Source: Terebella lapidaria (taxonomy: Eukaryota; Annelida; Polychaeta; Terebellida; Terebellidae). Taken from it: a stretch of DNA of 64,000 nt. Every line of letters begins with the position of its first letter. Within the stretch, counting starts at the first letter, position 1. A program made the translations under genes and the position numbers. Below are positions 1 through 11,257 of this stretch, one piece after another. The notes below the pieces were generated by a model. It was given only the letters and a program-made list of their open reading frames with translations. It ran no database searches and was not told the origin of the DNA. The stretch covers positions 21,173,809-21,237,808 of the forward strand of contig OX424559.1 of assembly GCA_949152475.1 (NCBI GenBank), given 5' to 3'.

Positions 1-1
1 T

Positions 2-2302
2 GTTGACATTGACGGTCCATCAACTACCCCCGCTACAGCACAAGTTACTACGCCTCAGTCCAGTGGTGCGATGATCATCCCAGTTATGATAAATCAGCAG
101 AAACTTCAAGCCATCCTAGACACTGCTGCAGATGTAACTGTTCTGAATGAATCTGTAATAAATGACTGTAATTTGCCTTCTGACTTCACCACCGTGACAC
201 TTCGAAGCGCATTTAAGAAGAGACTTGTAGCAGGGAAACGATTTACTAACATTCCGTTAACAATCAACAGCCGTAACTATGACTGTACCTTGGCAACTGC
301 TCCCCTGAATGATGACATGCTTCTCGGAAATGACTTTCTGAAGAAATACAAAAGTAGTATTGATTTCCAACATTGTCAGCTTACACTAGGTAAACCCGCT
401 CAACAGCAGGTGCTCGCCTGCTGGAAAAAAGGTAATACCTCAGCACCTCAGCTGGTAAATCAAGTCATTGTCTCCAACAACATAACACTGCCTCCAAATG
501 AAAGCTGTTGGTTACCGTGTGGTTTCGTCCATGATGTCGACATGCCAATGTTGATAGAACCATGTCAACATGACTCGTTGTTTCTTCCACGAATATATGT
601 CGAGACTACCCAACCAGTCAAAATCAGAGCTATCAATGTCGGGAAAGACCCGATAACACTGAATAAGGGACTCACAGTTGCTACCGCAGAATCTGCTTCC
701 CTGGCGCCCAGGAATGGAAACAACCTACCGTGCACCAACGGTGATTATGCCATCCAAAGCCTGACCCCCAGTGACAACAACTACACTGTGCCAGAGCATG
801 TACGAGTGCTCTACGCTGACAGCATCACTGATCTAGCACCAGAACATCACCAATGGGTCGCCGCGATGTTGACCGACTTTGCTGACGTCTTCGCACGTCA
901 CGATCTAGATCTGGGTTGTTTTTCTGACATTCGCCACAACATTCGACTACATGATCCAACTCCTATGAAACAGAAGATGCGTCGTACACCAATCAGTTTC
1001 CAAGCTGAAGAAGAACAACATCTGCAGAGTATGTTACGTGAAGGTGTTATTTCCCCTTCCAACTCTGAATACGCCTCCGCTCCAGTCCTCGTCAGGAAAA
1101 AAGACGGGTCGGTCCGATATTGCATTGATTATCGGGAACTCAACGCCAAAACAGTGAAAGATACCTTTCCTCTCCCCCTAATAGAAGATTGTCTCGACAC
1201 ATTAAGTGGCGCTCATTATTTCAGCACTCTCGATTTAGCTGCGGGTTACTGGCAGATTGAAATCGAACCTGAGGATCGACCGAAAACTGCTTTCATTACC
1301 CGGTATGGCTTATTTGAACACAACAGAATGAGCTTTGGTCTCTGCAATGCACCAGCTACATTTCAGAGATTGATGTTTCTGGTCCTACAAGGTCTGACCT
1401 GGAGGGAGGTTCTAGCCTACCTCGATGATGTGATCGTCCTGGGAGCAACCTTAGAAGAAGCCATTGTTAATCTGCAAACTGTCTTCAAACGTTTCAGGGA
1501 GTACAATCTCAAACTCAAACCCAGGAAATGTCATCTTTTCAAGACAGAAGTAGACTTCCTCGGTCGACGTGTTAATGGTGCAGGAGTGCATGTCTCCAAG
1601 GAGAAACTAAGTGTCATCGAAAATTGGACTCGCCCGTCCACAAAAAAGGAGCTCTCTGCATTTCTTGGCTTCATGAATTACCATCGTGATTTCCTTCAAG
1701 ATTATGCCTCGATTTCACATTGCCTCTATCAGCTCACTGGGTCTAAAGCTCCTGAAAACTTAGACTGGCTCCCTGAACATCAACGGTCGTTCGTCACCCT
1801 GAAAGACGCCATTGCTAGCTATCCGGTATTAGCGTTCCCTGAAAAAGATGGAGAATTCATTCTCGACACTGATGCCTCTGATGTAGCTATTGGGGCAGCT
1901 CTGTACCAAGTTCAAGATGGAGTTGAAAGACCGATTTCTTTCGCTAGCAAAGCGTTGCTTGACGCACAAAAACGCTACTGTACGACCAGGAAGGAGTTGC
2001 TAGCCATAGTGATGTTCACTCGTCAATATCGTCACTATCTACTTGGCAGGATGTTCATCGTGAGAACAGACCACCATAGTCTCGTATGGTTGATGCGTTT
2101 CAAACATCCCCAAGGTCAACTGGCTCGTTGGTTAGAAGAACTTAGTCAATTCGACATGAAAATCCTCCATCGCAGCGGTCGAAAACATCAAAATGCTGAT
2201 GTTCTTTCGAGAATGACGGATTCTACTACTGTGTGTAACTGTTATGATGCTGGTAAATCGCCGGTGTCTCTACCTTGTGGGGGATGCTCTTATTGTCGGT
2301 GA
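2..2302 (+). pseudogene. Ty3/Gypsy pol, protease-RT-RNase H part
   Basis: This is the front part of a Gypsy-class LTR retrotransposon polyprotein. The frame is already open at base 2, before the first ATG at 71, so it continues out of the window and gag and the 5' LTR are not seen. Counted from the ATG, an aspartic protease comes first, with ILDTAADVTVL (D-T-A instead of D-T/S-G) and LLGNDFL. The reverse transcriptase follows, with RYCIDYREL, FSTLDLAAGYWQIE, FGLCNAPATFQ and an intact YLDD box near residue 455. RNase H follows, with FILDTDASDVAIGA and ADVLSRM. The frame stops at a TGA at 2300 inside a Cys-rich linker (CGGCSYC) that normally runs on into the integrase, so I call it broken although the RT core looks recent. 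The family and domains are secure. Subfamily was not assigned. Confidence 0.9.
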
Positions 2303-3978
2303 GCACATGACAACTGGGGTCGCTTCACAGAAGACGTTGACGACGTTGTTCCCATCGGAGTCCGTTCCGTAACTGACATCACAGGCGTTCCAACTAAAAT
2401 GCCGAAGATTCATTGTCTCTAGCTAAATACACCAAGCAAGAGTTGTGAACTGCACAAGTTGGCGATCCGACCCTAGGTCCTCTGCTAACTTGGATTGAGA
2501 CTGACTACATTCCAACTCCCGAAGAACTCTCTCTCAAAGGTCCGACTGTAAAACGTCTCTGGACAAATCATGACCTCCTACAGGTTCGGGATGGTGCCTT
2601 GTATTATCTCTGGATCGACGGAGAAACTTCTTCGCCTAAACTATTGGTTCCTTCATCATTAAGAGCCGAACTACTTGACCTGGCTCATGACAAGAAATCT
2701 GCAGGACATCCGGGACAACAACGCATCTTCGACCGTCTCAAATCATCATTCTACTGGCCAAAAATGCGGCAAGACATCAATGTTTATGTTCGTACGTGTG
2801 ACGTCTGCAGCCGCAGCAAGAAACCTTCTGTTAAACCTAAAGCGCGTCTGGGAAGCTGCCATGCAGGGTATCCCATGGAATGGCTACATATTGACATTCT
2901 TGGTCCTTTCGCCGAGAGTGACAAAGGAAATAAATACGTAGTTATGATAGTGGATCAATTCACTAAGTGGTTAGAGTGTCATCCAGTAGCTGAACAGTCA
3001 GCGGAAGTAGTAATAGATGTGTTGATAAAACAGGTTCCAGCCCGTTTCAGTATTCCGACATTTCTACATTCCGATCAGAGTCGGAATTTTGAAAGTATTC
3101 TCTTTCAGTCGATGTGCCACACCCTTGAGATTGCCAAAACAAGGACCACACCATATCACCCCTGCTCCAACGCCCAAGTGGAGCGGTATAACCGTTTGGT
3201 ATTGCAGATGATACGGTGCTGCATTGGAGAAGATCAAACAAGCTGGGATACTTGCCTGCATTTTGTGGGTATGGCTGCACGCAGCATGGTGAACCGCTCA
3301 ACGGGTTTTACTCCAAACATGATGATGTTGGGCCGGGAAGTGTCGTTACCTCAGGAGTTGTTCGGCTTGAGATCATCCACGCCCACGGAGCCTCCACAAT
3401 ACATACAGACTCTGTTGAAGAACATGCATCAGGTACATGACAGAGCCCGAGAAACTCTACAGGTTCAGCAGAATCGTCAGAAGGCCATTTATGACCAGCG
3501 GCTACGACAGCGCACCTATGAACCTGGTGATCTTGTATACTTATTGGACAGTAGCACTAAAATCGGGAGAAGCAGTAAGCTCCAACCAGTCTACACTGGA
3601 CCATACCTGGTAGTCAAAGCCCACTCTCCAGTTCTGTATGTGATTGAAGGACGCCGAGATCGAAGCAAAGTGGTTCACCATGATCGACTGCGGGTTTGTG
3701 AAGATCGCAATATTCCACTTTGGATTCGCAGGAAAAGAAGCCTTTTGCTAGGTGGCTCTGAAAACCATCATCGATCTGATGAAGATGACCCTGATTCTGC
3801 AATCGAATCTACTCACCTGGAGCAGTTGTTTGGTAAAATCGACATAGACCCGGGAAGTCCATCTCTCTCGTCGGAATCTGATAGTGATGACACTACCGTC
3901 GAAGAGAAGATAACGACTACACGTCGTGGTCGCAGAATACAGAAACCTTTGCGGCTGGATGATTACGAATGTTTCTGA
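2303..3978 (+). pseudogene. Ty3/Gypsy integrase, frame-shifted from pol
   Basis: This is the downstream half of the same pol. From 2303 to about 2405 coding continues in the pol frame after the TGA. It then moves to another frame, which carries a further TGA at 2446 and is open from 2449 to 3978. The open part has the HH-CC zinc finger (HDKKSAGHPGQQR ... CDVC), then the DDE core: D in HIDILGPF, D in HSDQSRNF (Ser where Gly is usual) and E in NAQVERYNR. After these come the C-terminal beta-barrel region (YEPGDLVYLL, YTGPYLVV) and an acidic tail ending DDYECF. One frameshift and two stops separate it from the RT. The TGA at 2446 falls where related elements tend to have Arg, which would suit CGA to TGA decay. 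An apparent start at 2599 is TTG, not ATG, so this is not an independent gene. Confidence 0.88.
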
Positions 3979-4329
3979 ACATTGGTGTACCCACATTGTA
4001 AAATATGTATATTCAAGTTTTGTTATATCACACAGGTGATGGTTTTATTATCTGCATTGTGAATACGTGCTCTGGAAGCTGTGAGAATGTATGTCATTTA
4101 ATTTGAGAATTTATTATTATTATTTTTTATTTATTTTTTTTTTATTCTCAAATCTGTAAAGGGTGCTGATTCTCCCCCTGGTAAATCCGTATTTCCGAAC
4201 ATAATACTGATTTAATTGATAAACAATACTGGTTCTGAGCTGGTATATCTTAATATTAGTAACGGATGAATTAAATCGCTGCAAATACGACCATGATTCC
4301 AATGAGGATTCCCTTTATTAGATTATAAA
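3979..4329. other. Spacer between Gypsy pol and TatD gene, with hairpin
   Basis: This AT-rich spacer has no gene. A perfect 10-bp inverted repeat, ATTTGAGAAT at 4101-4110 and its complement at 4144-4153, encloses a T-rich loop of TTATT repeats. I see no polypurine tract followed by TG and no obvious LTR edge here, although one would be expected directly after pol if the retroelement ended at this point. Confidence 0.45.
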
Positions 4330-6084
4330 ATGGATTCGATGGATGAATCGAAGTTTCGTCCTGATTACGAGGAAGAGGAAGAGGAGGAGGAGGAGGAGGC
4401 ACGCGAATGGCGTCATGAAAGGGGTCATGCGGTTCGTGGTAGATCTCGTGGCCGCCACCCTGTACGGTCTGGTACGAGCCGGGCGAGGGCACGGGACCCT
4501 CCACTAACGACCCGCAACCCTCCGAGGAGAGAGTCACGGATCGATCAAGCGTCTGGATCTGGAATGCAGTCGGCCAGGAGTGATGCTCGCCTGCACCAAA
4601 GGATTGAACGCCCAGCATCAGTCCGTGTTCCAGTGCACCAGCGTCTGGGAGATCCACCCGCTTCTCATCAGGGCTCACGACCCGAAAGGAGGAACCTACC
4701 TGGTTCGAGCCAGGGTAGCGCCTCAACGTCCGCCCACCGATCTCAAGCAAGCCGTCGCTCGTGGTGTCCTATTTGTGACAAGAAGACATCGAAGCTACGC
4801 CGCCACGTAGAGGCCTTCCACATGCCCTGGTTCTTCGTGCCGGAGCACGCCTGCTGGTCCTGCCACGTCAACGAAAGCGCCGCCTGTTTCTTACGGGCCA
4901 GGCACGGGGAGGGACACGACACGGTCTTCGACGGAAACCGCCTCCGTGCATGGATCGCCTCAATGAAAGGGCTGCTAGACCGGCTTGTTCGCTACAGTGG
5001 CCTCGACACCCCCGGCGAGCTGCTTGCTGATGTTCGACGTCGTCAACTGTTTCCCCCTGACGCCATTGGAGAGATCCCCACCTCTCAACATCTGTGCCTC
5101 AGCATATTAGGCAGAGCTTTGCAACCGGGTTCTCGCTCGGTTGTGAACTACTCCATTCAGCCCCCATCACACCTGGAGACCCTTTTCCACTGGAAGATCG
5201 TGCTGCTGCTCCTGCAGGAGGCTTCCCCACCTCAGCGTGGAGACTTCCGTCGGGCGTCGTTAGAGGATCCGGAACGGTGCATCACAGTGTACGGAATCGA
5301 CAGCCACGTACATTTAGAAAAACTGTTGGATCGCCATCGAGTACACTCGAGGCATCAACTGGAAGACCGGCTGCGCATCACACGCCTCGACCACGCCTCA
5401 CGCTTCGAGCTGGATCGGCTGATCGTCTCCCTCAACTTTCCCTCTGCCGACACTTTCCTGCCAATCCTGATACGGGACCACCGCCTGCGGTTCACACTCG
5501 GAGCTCATCCACATGTGGCTAGTGATCAGCTGCCGTTAGGCCACTTCCCCAAGCTTCGAGAAGCCGCCAGATCACCCACATGTGTAGCATTAGGCGAGGT
5601 CGGACTCGACTACTATCACCACTCCTGCCCGCTCCAGAGAGGGTTCCAGCGGAAATACCTTCGCGAGGTGAGTGCTCTAGCAGTGGAAATGGACAAGCCA
5701 CTCGTGATTCACTGCCGACCGGATCGCGCCAACTCTGTCACTGCCCGGGATGACTGCATCCGAATCCTTTGGGAGGTCGTACCTGCCGAGCACAAAGTGT
5801 ACGTGCACTGCTTCCATAGCTTACAGGACATGCCGTTGTGGGTGGCAGCCTTCCCCAATGTCGTCTTCGGCTTCGGGAAGAAAATCCGCGACGAGTATCA
5901 AACACCGCTAATCCAGGCTATGGATTTGGACCGTATCCTGCTGGAGTCGGATGCTCCATATCAGTCAGCCCATCCCTGGGAACTGGATCTAGTGGCCATC
6001 TCCGTCGGACAAGCAAAAAACCTGCCAGCTGCCCTGATCATGGAACTGGGATGTCGCAACGCCATGCGGTTCTTCCGGCTGTAG
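4330..6084 (+). CDS. C2H2 zinc finger plus TatD-type metal-dependent nuclease, intronless
   Basis: This is a single-exon, 584-residue frame. The N-terminus is low complexity: an acidic run of Glu at residues 14-23, then Arg/Ser-rich to about 145. A C2H2 finger follows (C146, C149, H159, H164; CPICDKKTSKLRRH). A Cys/His-rich and helical middle part spans 165-315. A TatD-like TIM-barrel hydrolase spans about 320-584. All expected metal ligands of the TatD family are visible: H326 and H328 in DSHVHL, E423 in GEVGLDYY, H461 in VIHCR, H493 in VHCF and D541 in LLESDAPY. Known TatD proteins are Mg-dependent 3'-5' DNA/RNA exonucleases or endonucleases, and activity here is inferred. The usual family length is about 260-300 residues, so the finger and disordered arm are extra. 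It is GC-richer than its surroundings, has no introns and starts 350 bases after a Gypsy integrase, which suggests retroelement cargo or a retrocopy. It contains no stops or frameshifts. Confidence 0.85.
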   Translation: MDSMDESKFRPDYEEEEEEEEEEAREWRHERGHAVRGRSRGRHPVRSGTSRARARDPPLTTRNPPRRESRIDQASGSGMQSARSDARLHQRIERPASVRVPVHQRLGDPPASHQGSRPERRNLPGSSQGSASTSAHRSQASRRSWCPICDKKTSKLRRHVEAFHMPWFFVPEHACWSCHVNESAACFLRARHGEGHDTVFDGNRLRAWIASMKGLLDRLVRYSGLDTPGELLADVRRRQLFPPDAIGEIPTSQHLCLSILGRALQPGSRSVVNYSIQPPSHLETLFHWKIVLLLLQEASPPQRGDFRRASLEDPERCITVYGIDSHVHLEKLLDRHRVHSRHQLEDRLRITRLDHASRFELDRLIVSLNFPSADTFLPILIRDHRLRFTLGAHPHVASDQLPLGHFPKLREAARSPTCVALGEVGLDYYHHSCPLQRGFQRKYLREVSALAVEMDKPLVIHCRPDRANSVTARDDCIRILWEVVPAEHKVYVHCFHSLQDMPLWVAAFPNVVFGFGKKIRDEYQTPLIQAMDLDRILLESDAPYQSAHPWELDLVAISVGQAKNLPAALIMELGCRNAMRFFRL

Positions 6085-6228
6085 GTCCCATGGAACCCGA
6101 GGTGCTGGTTCCAGCCAGCACCGTTCCTGGTACTGGTCCTAGCCAGTATCCGTCATCAGAATGAACATCTGCCGACACTCTCCACAGCACTAGTCCTAGC
6201 TAGTACTTTTCCTCAGACCCTGCTCGTC

Positions 6229-6890
6229 ACCAAAAGAAACCGGAGGAGAGTGTGGTGAAATGACGTGCCACCGGGATACCTGATTCAAGTCGGGTTGACC
6301 GTACCAGTCTAGTCTGGGGAACTTCACCCGGCAAGTGCTGCCACCTCGCGAGTGTCAGTAACAACCGCCGGAAACTCGACCTGCGCAACCAGAAGTTACT
6401 TGGACACCAGACCGACAACACGGGAATAGCATCGCTCCAACCAACTGGTAAGCTGATCATTACCCGCCCAGGTCGTGCCCCACAACATAGATGGTTGTAT
6501 AGATGGTTTGCAGATGACGTCATAATCCTGTTTTGAGAACAGGATCAGTATTGTATTGCCGTCCACTCGAGGTGTTGCCGTCCAGCCAATTCTTTTGTTA
6601 GAAGGTGTTGAGTTGAGCAATAGCAAACCATCTATTGAGGCGCATTAAGATTGTACCCAGCTGTGGACTCCATGTGTGACGTCATGTTTTCTAACGTCGT
6701 GTTAACTGTCCAGAGCAACAAAACGTAATGGTCTCGAGTTCTGTTTAGAATCGACGACAGATGATTGTCATACGCAGTGCATGCTATGTCATATTTTCGT
6801 CAGTAAGACAAAGGTTATCGGTAGTTAAGTGAAATTGCTCTTTACTAATTACCTTCGAAAATTGAAAGGAAAACCAGAAGAATATGTGTG
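6229..6890 (+). mobile_element. Candidate polypurine tract and 3' LTR downstream of TatD
   Basis: At about 6232-6250 a purine-rich run (AAAAGAAACCGGAGGAGAG) is followed directly at 6251 by TGTGGTGAAATGACG. This is the layout of a polypurine tract and an LTR start. The region holds two CRE-like TGACGTCA cores (near 6513 and 6678) and an 8-bp hairpin (ATCCTGTT/AACAGGAT, about 6525-6545). The right edge is not clear and I could not place a terminal CA with confidence. The matching 5' LTR would lie left of the window. If correct, the TatD gene lies inside the Gypsy element in the position where env genes sit in other elements. Confidence 0.33.
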
Positions 6891-6896
6891 AAATAG

Positions 6897-6985
6897 TACA
6901 CTGTTACTGAGGCGATATACACGATATCATGCCGAGCGTCAGCGAGGCTTGATGATCGTGTATATCGCCGAGGGGTGACAGTGTA
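6897..6985. repeat. Imperfect palindrome, 89 bp
   Basis: The left arm (6897-6933) and right arm (6946-6985) are near-perfect inverted copies sharing TACACTGT and GGCGATATACACGAT, with a short GAGCGTCAGCGA-type loop. This could be a foldback or MITE-like element, or the terminal hairpin of a larger repeat. No coding potential is seen. Confidence 0.6.
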
Positions 6986-6999
6986 TTATTTGTCATACA

Positions 7000-7579
7000 T
7001 ACCGAGTAAAACCGATTGTTCTTATTGCCAAAGACGACCAGAACCTCCCCAAATAATGTGGAATGGCCCGCATGTCGCCCCTAGAGAGGGATATGAACAA
7101 TGGACTCGCCCGTCGCGCTTCACTTCAGCAAAGGCCTGTACATGCGAGACACACGTCTGCTCCACAGGTAAGAGCAATACATAGCCTAAACTAGGTGGCG
7201 CCATGTTCTATATCCTGGCTATGATAAGGGGATGAACTTCGTTTGTTGACAAAACTCCTAGTAATGCCACACAAGGCTATAAACGTTGAATTTGTCGTGC
7301 GCCTTCTACATGCAAATAATAGATTGAATACATCTAGACAGATTACTAATTTGGTCATTCCAGTCATACATCCGTATCATTGAAAACTATACTCATATCA
7401 CCAACCCTCTTGTTCGGTCGCTCCTTTGACACCTATCGTCAAATGGATATGGGTTCAGTATGAACACCACAAACATATTGCAACATGGTATCTCTATAAT
7501 TCTGCCTCGACTCACAGTGTGTGCCGTCAATTGAATTAACTTTAGGCAATGATGACAATGACTCAAGCAAACAAACACG

Positions 7580-7617
<38 letters not shown>

Positions 7618-9455
7618 TGGTATACACAGTTTGTACACTTGTAGTTGTTGTTGGCTGGTTCCACGCCTGAAGGCGCAATATCGCCTCATGGGATTTTTCA
7701 TATAACACTCTCTCTCTAGGTATGTATATACCAATACACCAGGAATATGAAGGGCTAGACACATACCTTCAGTAATCATAAACAATCTACGATATTCACG
7801 AATGAGAATTATATTCGAAACATTTCCACTTTTTCAGATTTATCACGAGTAAAGACAAACATTAACAAACAAAGCTCAATATGGTACATTTGGTAGAATA
7901 TGGGTTCCTAATTTTGGCACCAGCTGAGATACATCACTGTGTGTGAGGGTCTGCTGCAGTCCCTGGGAGCGATCCTGTCCAACAAAACAGTGACATATGT
8001 ATCTAATACACGTGAACACGCAATGCAGCATCATGTGTGCCGTCAATAAAAGCATGTGTGCTAAGTACTGATAGCGATGCAAACATTTATAGATATCTAA
8101 GATAAATAAGTTCCAATTGTGGGATCTGTCCTGTTTATTGCCGCATGTTTTCATGGAATACCATAAACATAGTGGGCTTCTGGTGAAAAAAACGCTGGTG
8201 ACGCATATGGCGATTGTGGGGCAACTTTTGACTTACCAGACAAATATATTCTCCGCATGCCCGGTAATTCACAACTTATTCACTTATTTTATTCACTTCT
8301 AGAAATTCTGGTGTTATCAAGTAACCGTTTCTAGTAAGTAATTTCATCAAAATAAATTGTGTTCCCAACATACCAAACGTTACAACAATGGGTACGTTCA
8401 TGCTAACGTTTTCTTCATATTTTGCTGTGCAAGTACGGAGCCCCTGAAAGGACACAACTGCGAGTTTAGAAAGAAAAATCACGTTCGAACGCGATTTTTT
8501 TCGCATTCCCTCTTGTAGCAAAACCTTCTGAAAGTCATATGCGACAGCACAGTCAAAACTATCAAGGGAACGCGAAGAGATCACATTTGAAGATCCTGTT
8601 CAAAGACGAAAATATTGCGAGGGAACACAAAAAGATTGCGTTCAAATGCGAAAAAAAATTGTTTTCACTCACAGGTGTGTCCAACACATTATTTCACTGG
8701 CGTTCAAATAAAACACAGCTACAGCCCTAAAATGCACTGGATGCCATCTAAGATGCTACAGCTTCTGCAGTCCAGATACCCCGTACATTATTGAATGCTC
8801 CCTAGTCGGGTCATTTTATCAATCGACCCAACACAAATTGCAAAAGAATTTATTATACCATTATATGTTTCAGAAAGATCCTCACATTAAATATTTTTTC
8901 TTCTGGAATCGGATTAGTGAATGAGTGTTTAATTTGCATAAATTTAGGGTGGCCACCACAAAACATAAAATTCAGGGAATCAGGCGCGTACAGTGTTCTA
9001 GTTTGATGAATGTCAAATTTTCAACGCGGTAACTCATGCTTATGTTATCCTAATACATTAGATCACTATTGTATTACACTAGATCAACACAAATAATTAT
9101 TTATTTTGCAAAATTCAGACATGGCTGCCTCAAATTGGCTGCACAGTCCAAAAGAATGGACATGGAATTTTATATTTATAGTTCTGCATTGCCAACCCCC
9201 CGATAATACATATCACTATGCATCGTGTTGATTCTAGTTTTATGTGCATATGACTCACTTGCAATTCTTCGACACTTCAATTCACCCGTGTAGTGCAATA
9301 ATGAATCACCAGAACACACTCTCTGAACGTCGGCGAAGGCACAAATTAACACTTAATTTGTGAACAGGCTCAGCCCGCAGTATTTGTCAGATAAATGGTC
9401 GGGTGTCGTATTCGCTTAGATCGTCACACAATTTCAGCAGTAGTCTATCACGAAT
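7000..9455. other. Unassigned AT-rich stretch with GTT microsatellite
   Basis: I see no supportable gene here. The one clear item is a (GTT)12 microsatellite at 7581-7616, which produces spurious poly-Gln or poly-Thr readings on the minus strand. The rest is AT-rich sequence without recognised domains. Confidence 0.5.
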
Positions 9456-9459
9456 AAAT

Positions 9460-9935
9460 TACTAACGAATGGAATTCACTACCACTGGTTCATAGAAAGA
9501 TGAAACACACAGCGTCTTGTTATTTAAACGAGCATTTTTTCGTTCTGATAAGCCGCACAATCTTTTGTTATATCGGTGTGAACGCAGATTGAACGTTATT
9601 TTGACTCAGATTGCGCTTAGACTTAGATTGCGCTGTTTGCGCTGTAGTGCATTGAATCACCATCTTTATCAAAACCTACTTGTCGTTAATAGCTCGAGAT
9701 ATCTTTGTGGACATTTTCATGAAGACCCAGAACACTTCTTCTTGCATTGCCCTTGATACAATGCTGCCATGACGATTTTGCTTGAAGCACTTGAATGCAT
9801 GCATACGAGTTGATTCGAATATATTGATGAGCGGGACGCACGAAATTCCCTAGATACAAATTTATTAACAATAGACTTAGCTCTCATTCTCATCAAAAGG
9901 TCCGGTCGTTTTTTTTGTTTGTTTTTTTTTCATTT
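9460..9935 (+). mobile_element. LINE fossil, C-terminal end of the RT protein
   Basis: The conceptual translation moves between frames but keeps the end of a non-LTR reverse transcriptase protein in order. WNSLPLVHRKMK appears near 9470. RLRLRCLRCSALNHHLYQ near 9620-9670 and YLCGHFHEDPEHFFLHCP at about 9700-9755 form the CxC...H...C knuckle that closes many LINE ORF2 proteins. A T/G-rich tail follows (near 9908-9935). It is 5'-truncated and frame-shifted, so it is a dead copy. Confidence 0.65.
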
Positions 9936-10143
9936 ATCAGGTAGAGGTAGATATTGGGATTATTTTTTCACGGTATGTGTCAAGACACTTGTACTGACTA
10001 GAATATGTGTTTTGTTCATGCCGCCATTTATATGTGTGTGCATATTGACTAAGCTGTGTCGAGACCCATTAATATAAGCAATTGCTTGTTTGGGAATCAT
10101 AATAATGATTATGAAAAAATAATTCGAAAAGATACTGATTAGA

Positions 10144-10290
10144 AGCCGAGTTATAGTTATGTAATCTTTATTGTTTCAGTTGTCATGGCAAATGTTTTTA
10201 TCTGATTTTGACAAAACTGGAGGAGGACCGAGTCATTGCCCTACCGCTTCATCCCTATAAGTTTCAAATCTATCAGACCACCGGATAAAA
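10144..10290. repeat. Fragment of the CATGGCAAC tandem-unit repeat family
   Basis: This stretch shares an ordered string of motifs with the last unit of the array at 63700-63880: GAGTTATAG, GTCATGGCAA, GATTTTGACAAAA, GGAGGACCGAG, CCCTATAA and TTTCA. It is therefore an isolated partial unit of the family described at 54605-55645 and 61879-63985. Confidence 0.6.
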
Positions 10291-10729
10291 AACGTGTTAA
10301 AATTCATTGTAAATTATGTTGATAACCAAAGTATACGCTGAGCCATCTTTAAAATCATTTCATAATATTCTGAAATTTTAAAAAAAAGATTGTTTTTGAG
10401 GATGGATTGAAATAATAAGAGCATGGGGCATGGGTGGCGACATAATTTTGAAGCATATACAATACCAATTCGTTGTTGTTGTTGTTTTTGTTTATTTTCG
10501 GGGGTGCACGATGTGAAGGTCAATGGCTCATGTGCTCAATATCATTGTCTTGTAGTTTGCTGTATTTTTTGTTTTTAAGAGGAATTTTGATGTCATGCGC
10601 AAGCGAAACTACCTCTAATCATATAATTGTGTTCGTCAGACCTTAGCGCGATGGATATACATGTACAATCGGCGCGAGTTCTATCAATTTCTAGACATCC
10701 ATTAACAAATACGTAACTATCGTCCCCAG

Positions 10730-10947
10730 TCATTGGTACGGTATCTCACTTCCCATCCCTATCCCCCCTCCCCTCTCGATACACGCACGTGCGCGTGCAC
10801 GCGCTTGTTCCTCTCTCCTGGAATGATGCACACAAGAGTTGCTGCGCGGACACCCTCGAGACTCGCAGAGGCGTGGCTAACTCCACAGTTATACAACACC
10901 ACACTGTTCCATAGACTCTCACTTTGAGACGTCCACATAGACACAAC
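10730..10947 (+). promoter_or_regulatory. Probable promoter/5' UTR of the PAN-EGF-fibrinogen gene
   Basis: This is the region just upstream of the ATG at 10948. It holds a pyrimidine-rich stretch (about 10748-10778) and an alternating purine-pyrimidine run near 10783-10805 (ACGTGCGCGTGCACGCGC) with Z-DNA-forming character. No clear TATA box is placed. Promoter status is inferred only from position. Confidence 0.35.
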
Positions 10948-11257
10948 ATGGCACACGTGCAAGCCTTAATTGTTTACTCCATTACGGGACTGACATTGGT
11001 TTCTTGCCAAATCAAAACTGGTACCTTTGTAACTAAGAAAGACAAACTTATTGACACATCCAACAACCCGTCTACCGGACAGTTCAGTGGTGTTCGACGT
11101 CTTGAATGTGCCGCTCGCTGTGGGAGACAGAGTGACTGTAAGACCGCGAACTACTACAAAGCTGATAACTCGGAAACCAACGTTTGTGAACTTTTTCCCG
11201 CTATTATAGGACAACGTGACCTTCTGGAGCGGGCAGGAGGCCCCACACTCATCAAAA
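10948..11257 (+). CDS. Exon 1: signal peptide and PAN/apple-like domain
   Basis: ATG at 10948 in CACAACATGG. A hydrophobic signal segment ends near VSCQ, then comes a Cys-patterned domain ([19 protein letters not shown] ... NVCELF). The donor AAAA/GTAAGG at 11258 leaves phase 1, matching the EGF exons that follow. Confidence 0.78.

Noticed and set aside
3979..4329. 3' LTR of the first Gypsy directly after pol
   Set aside because: No polypurine tract followed by TG and no promoter-like content was seen. It is kept only as the alternative to the LTR candidate at 6251.
4271..4750. 159-residue minus-strand frame with a poly-Pro run
   Set aside because: It overlaps the start of the C2H2-TatD gene. 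The prolines are the complement of the poly-Glu codons.
7393..7785. Minus-strand frames with poly-Gln or poly-Thr
   Set aside because: They are produced by the GTT microsatellite at 7581-7616 and show no domain.
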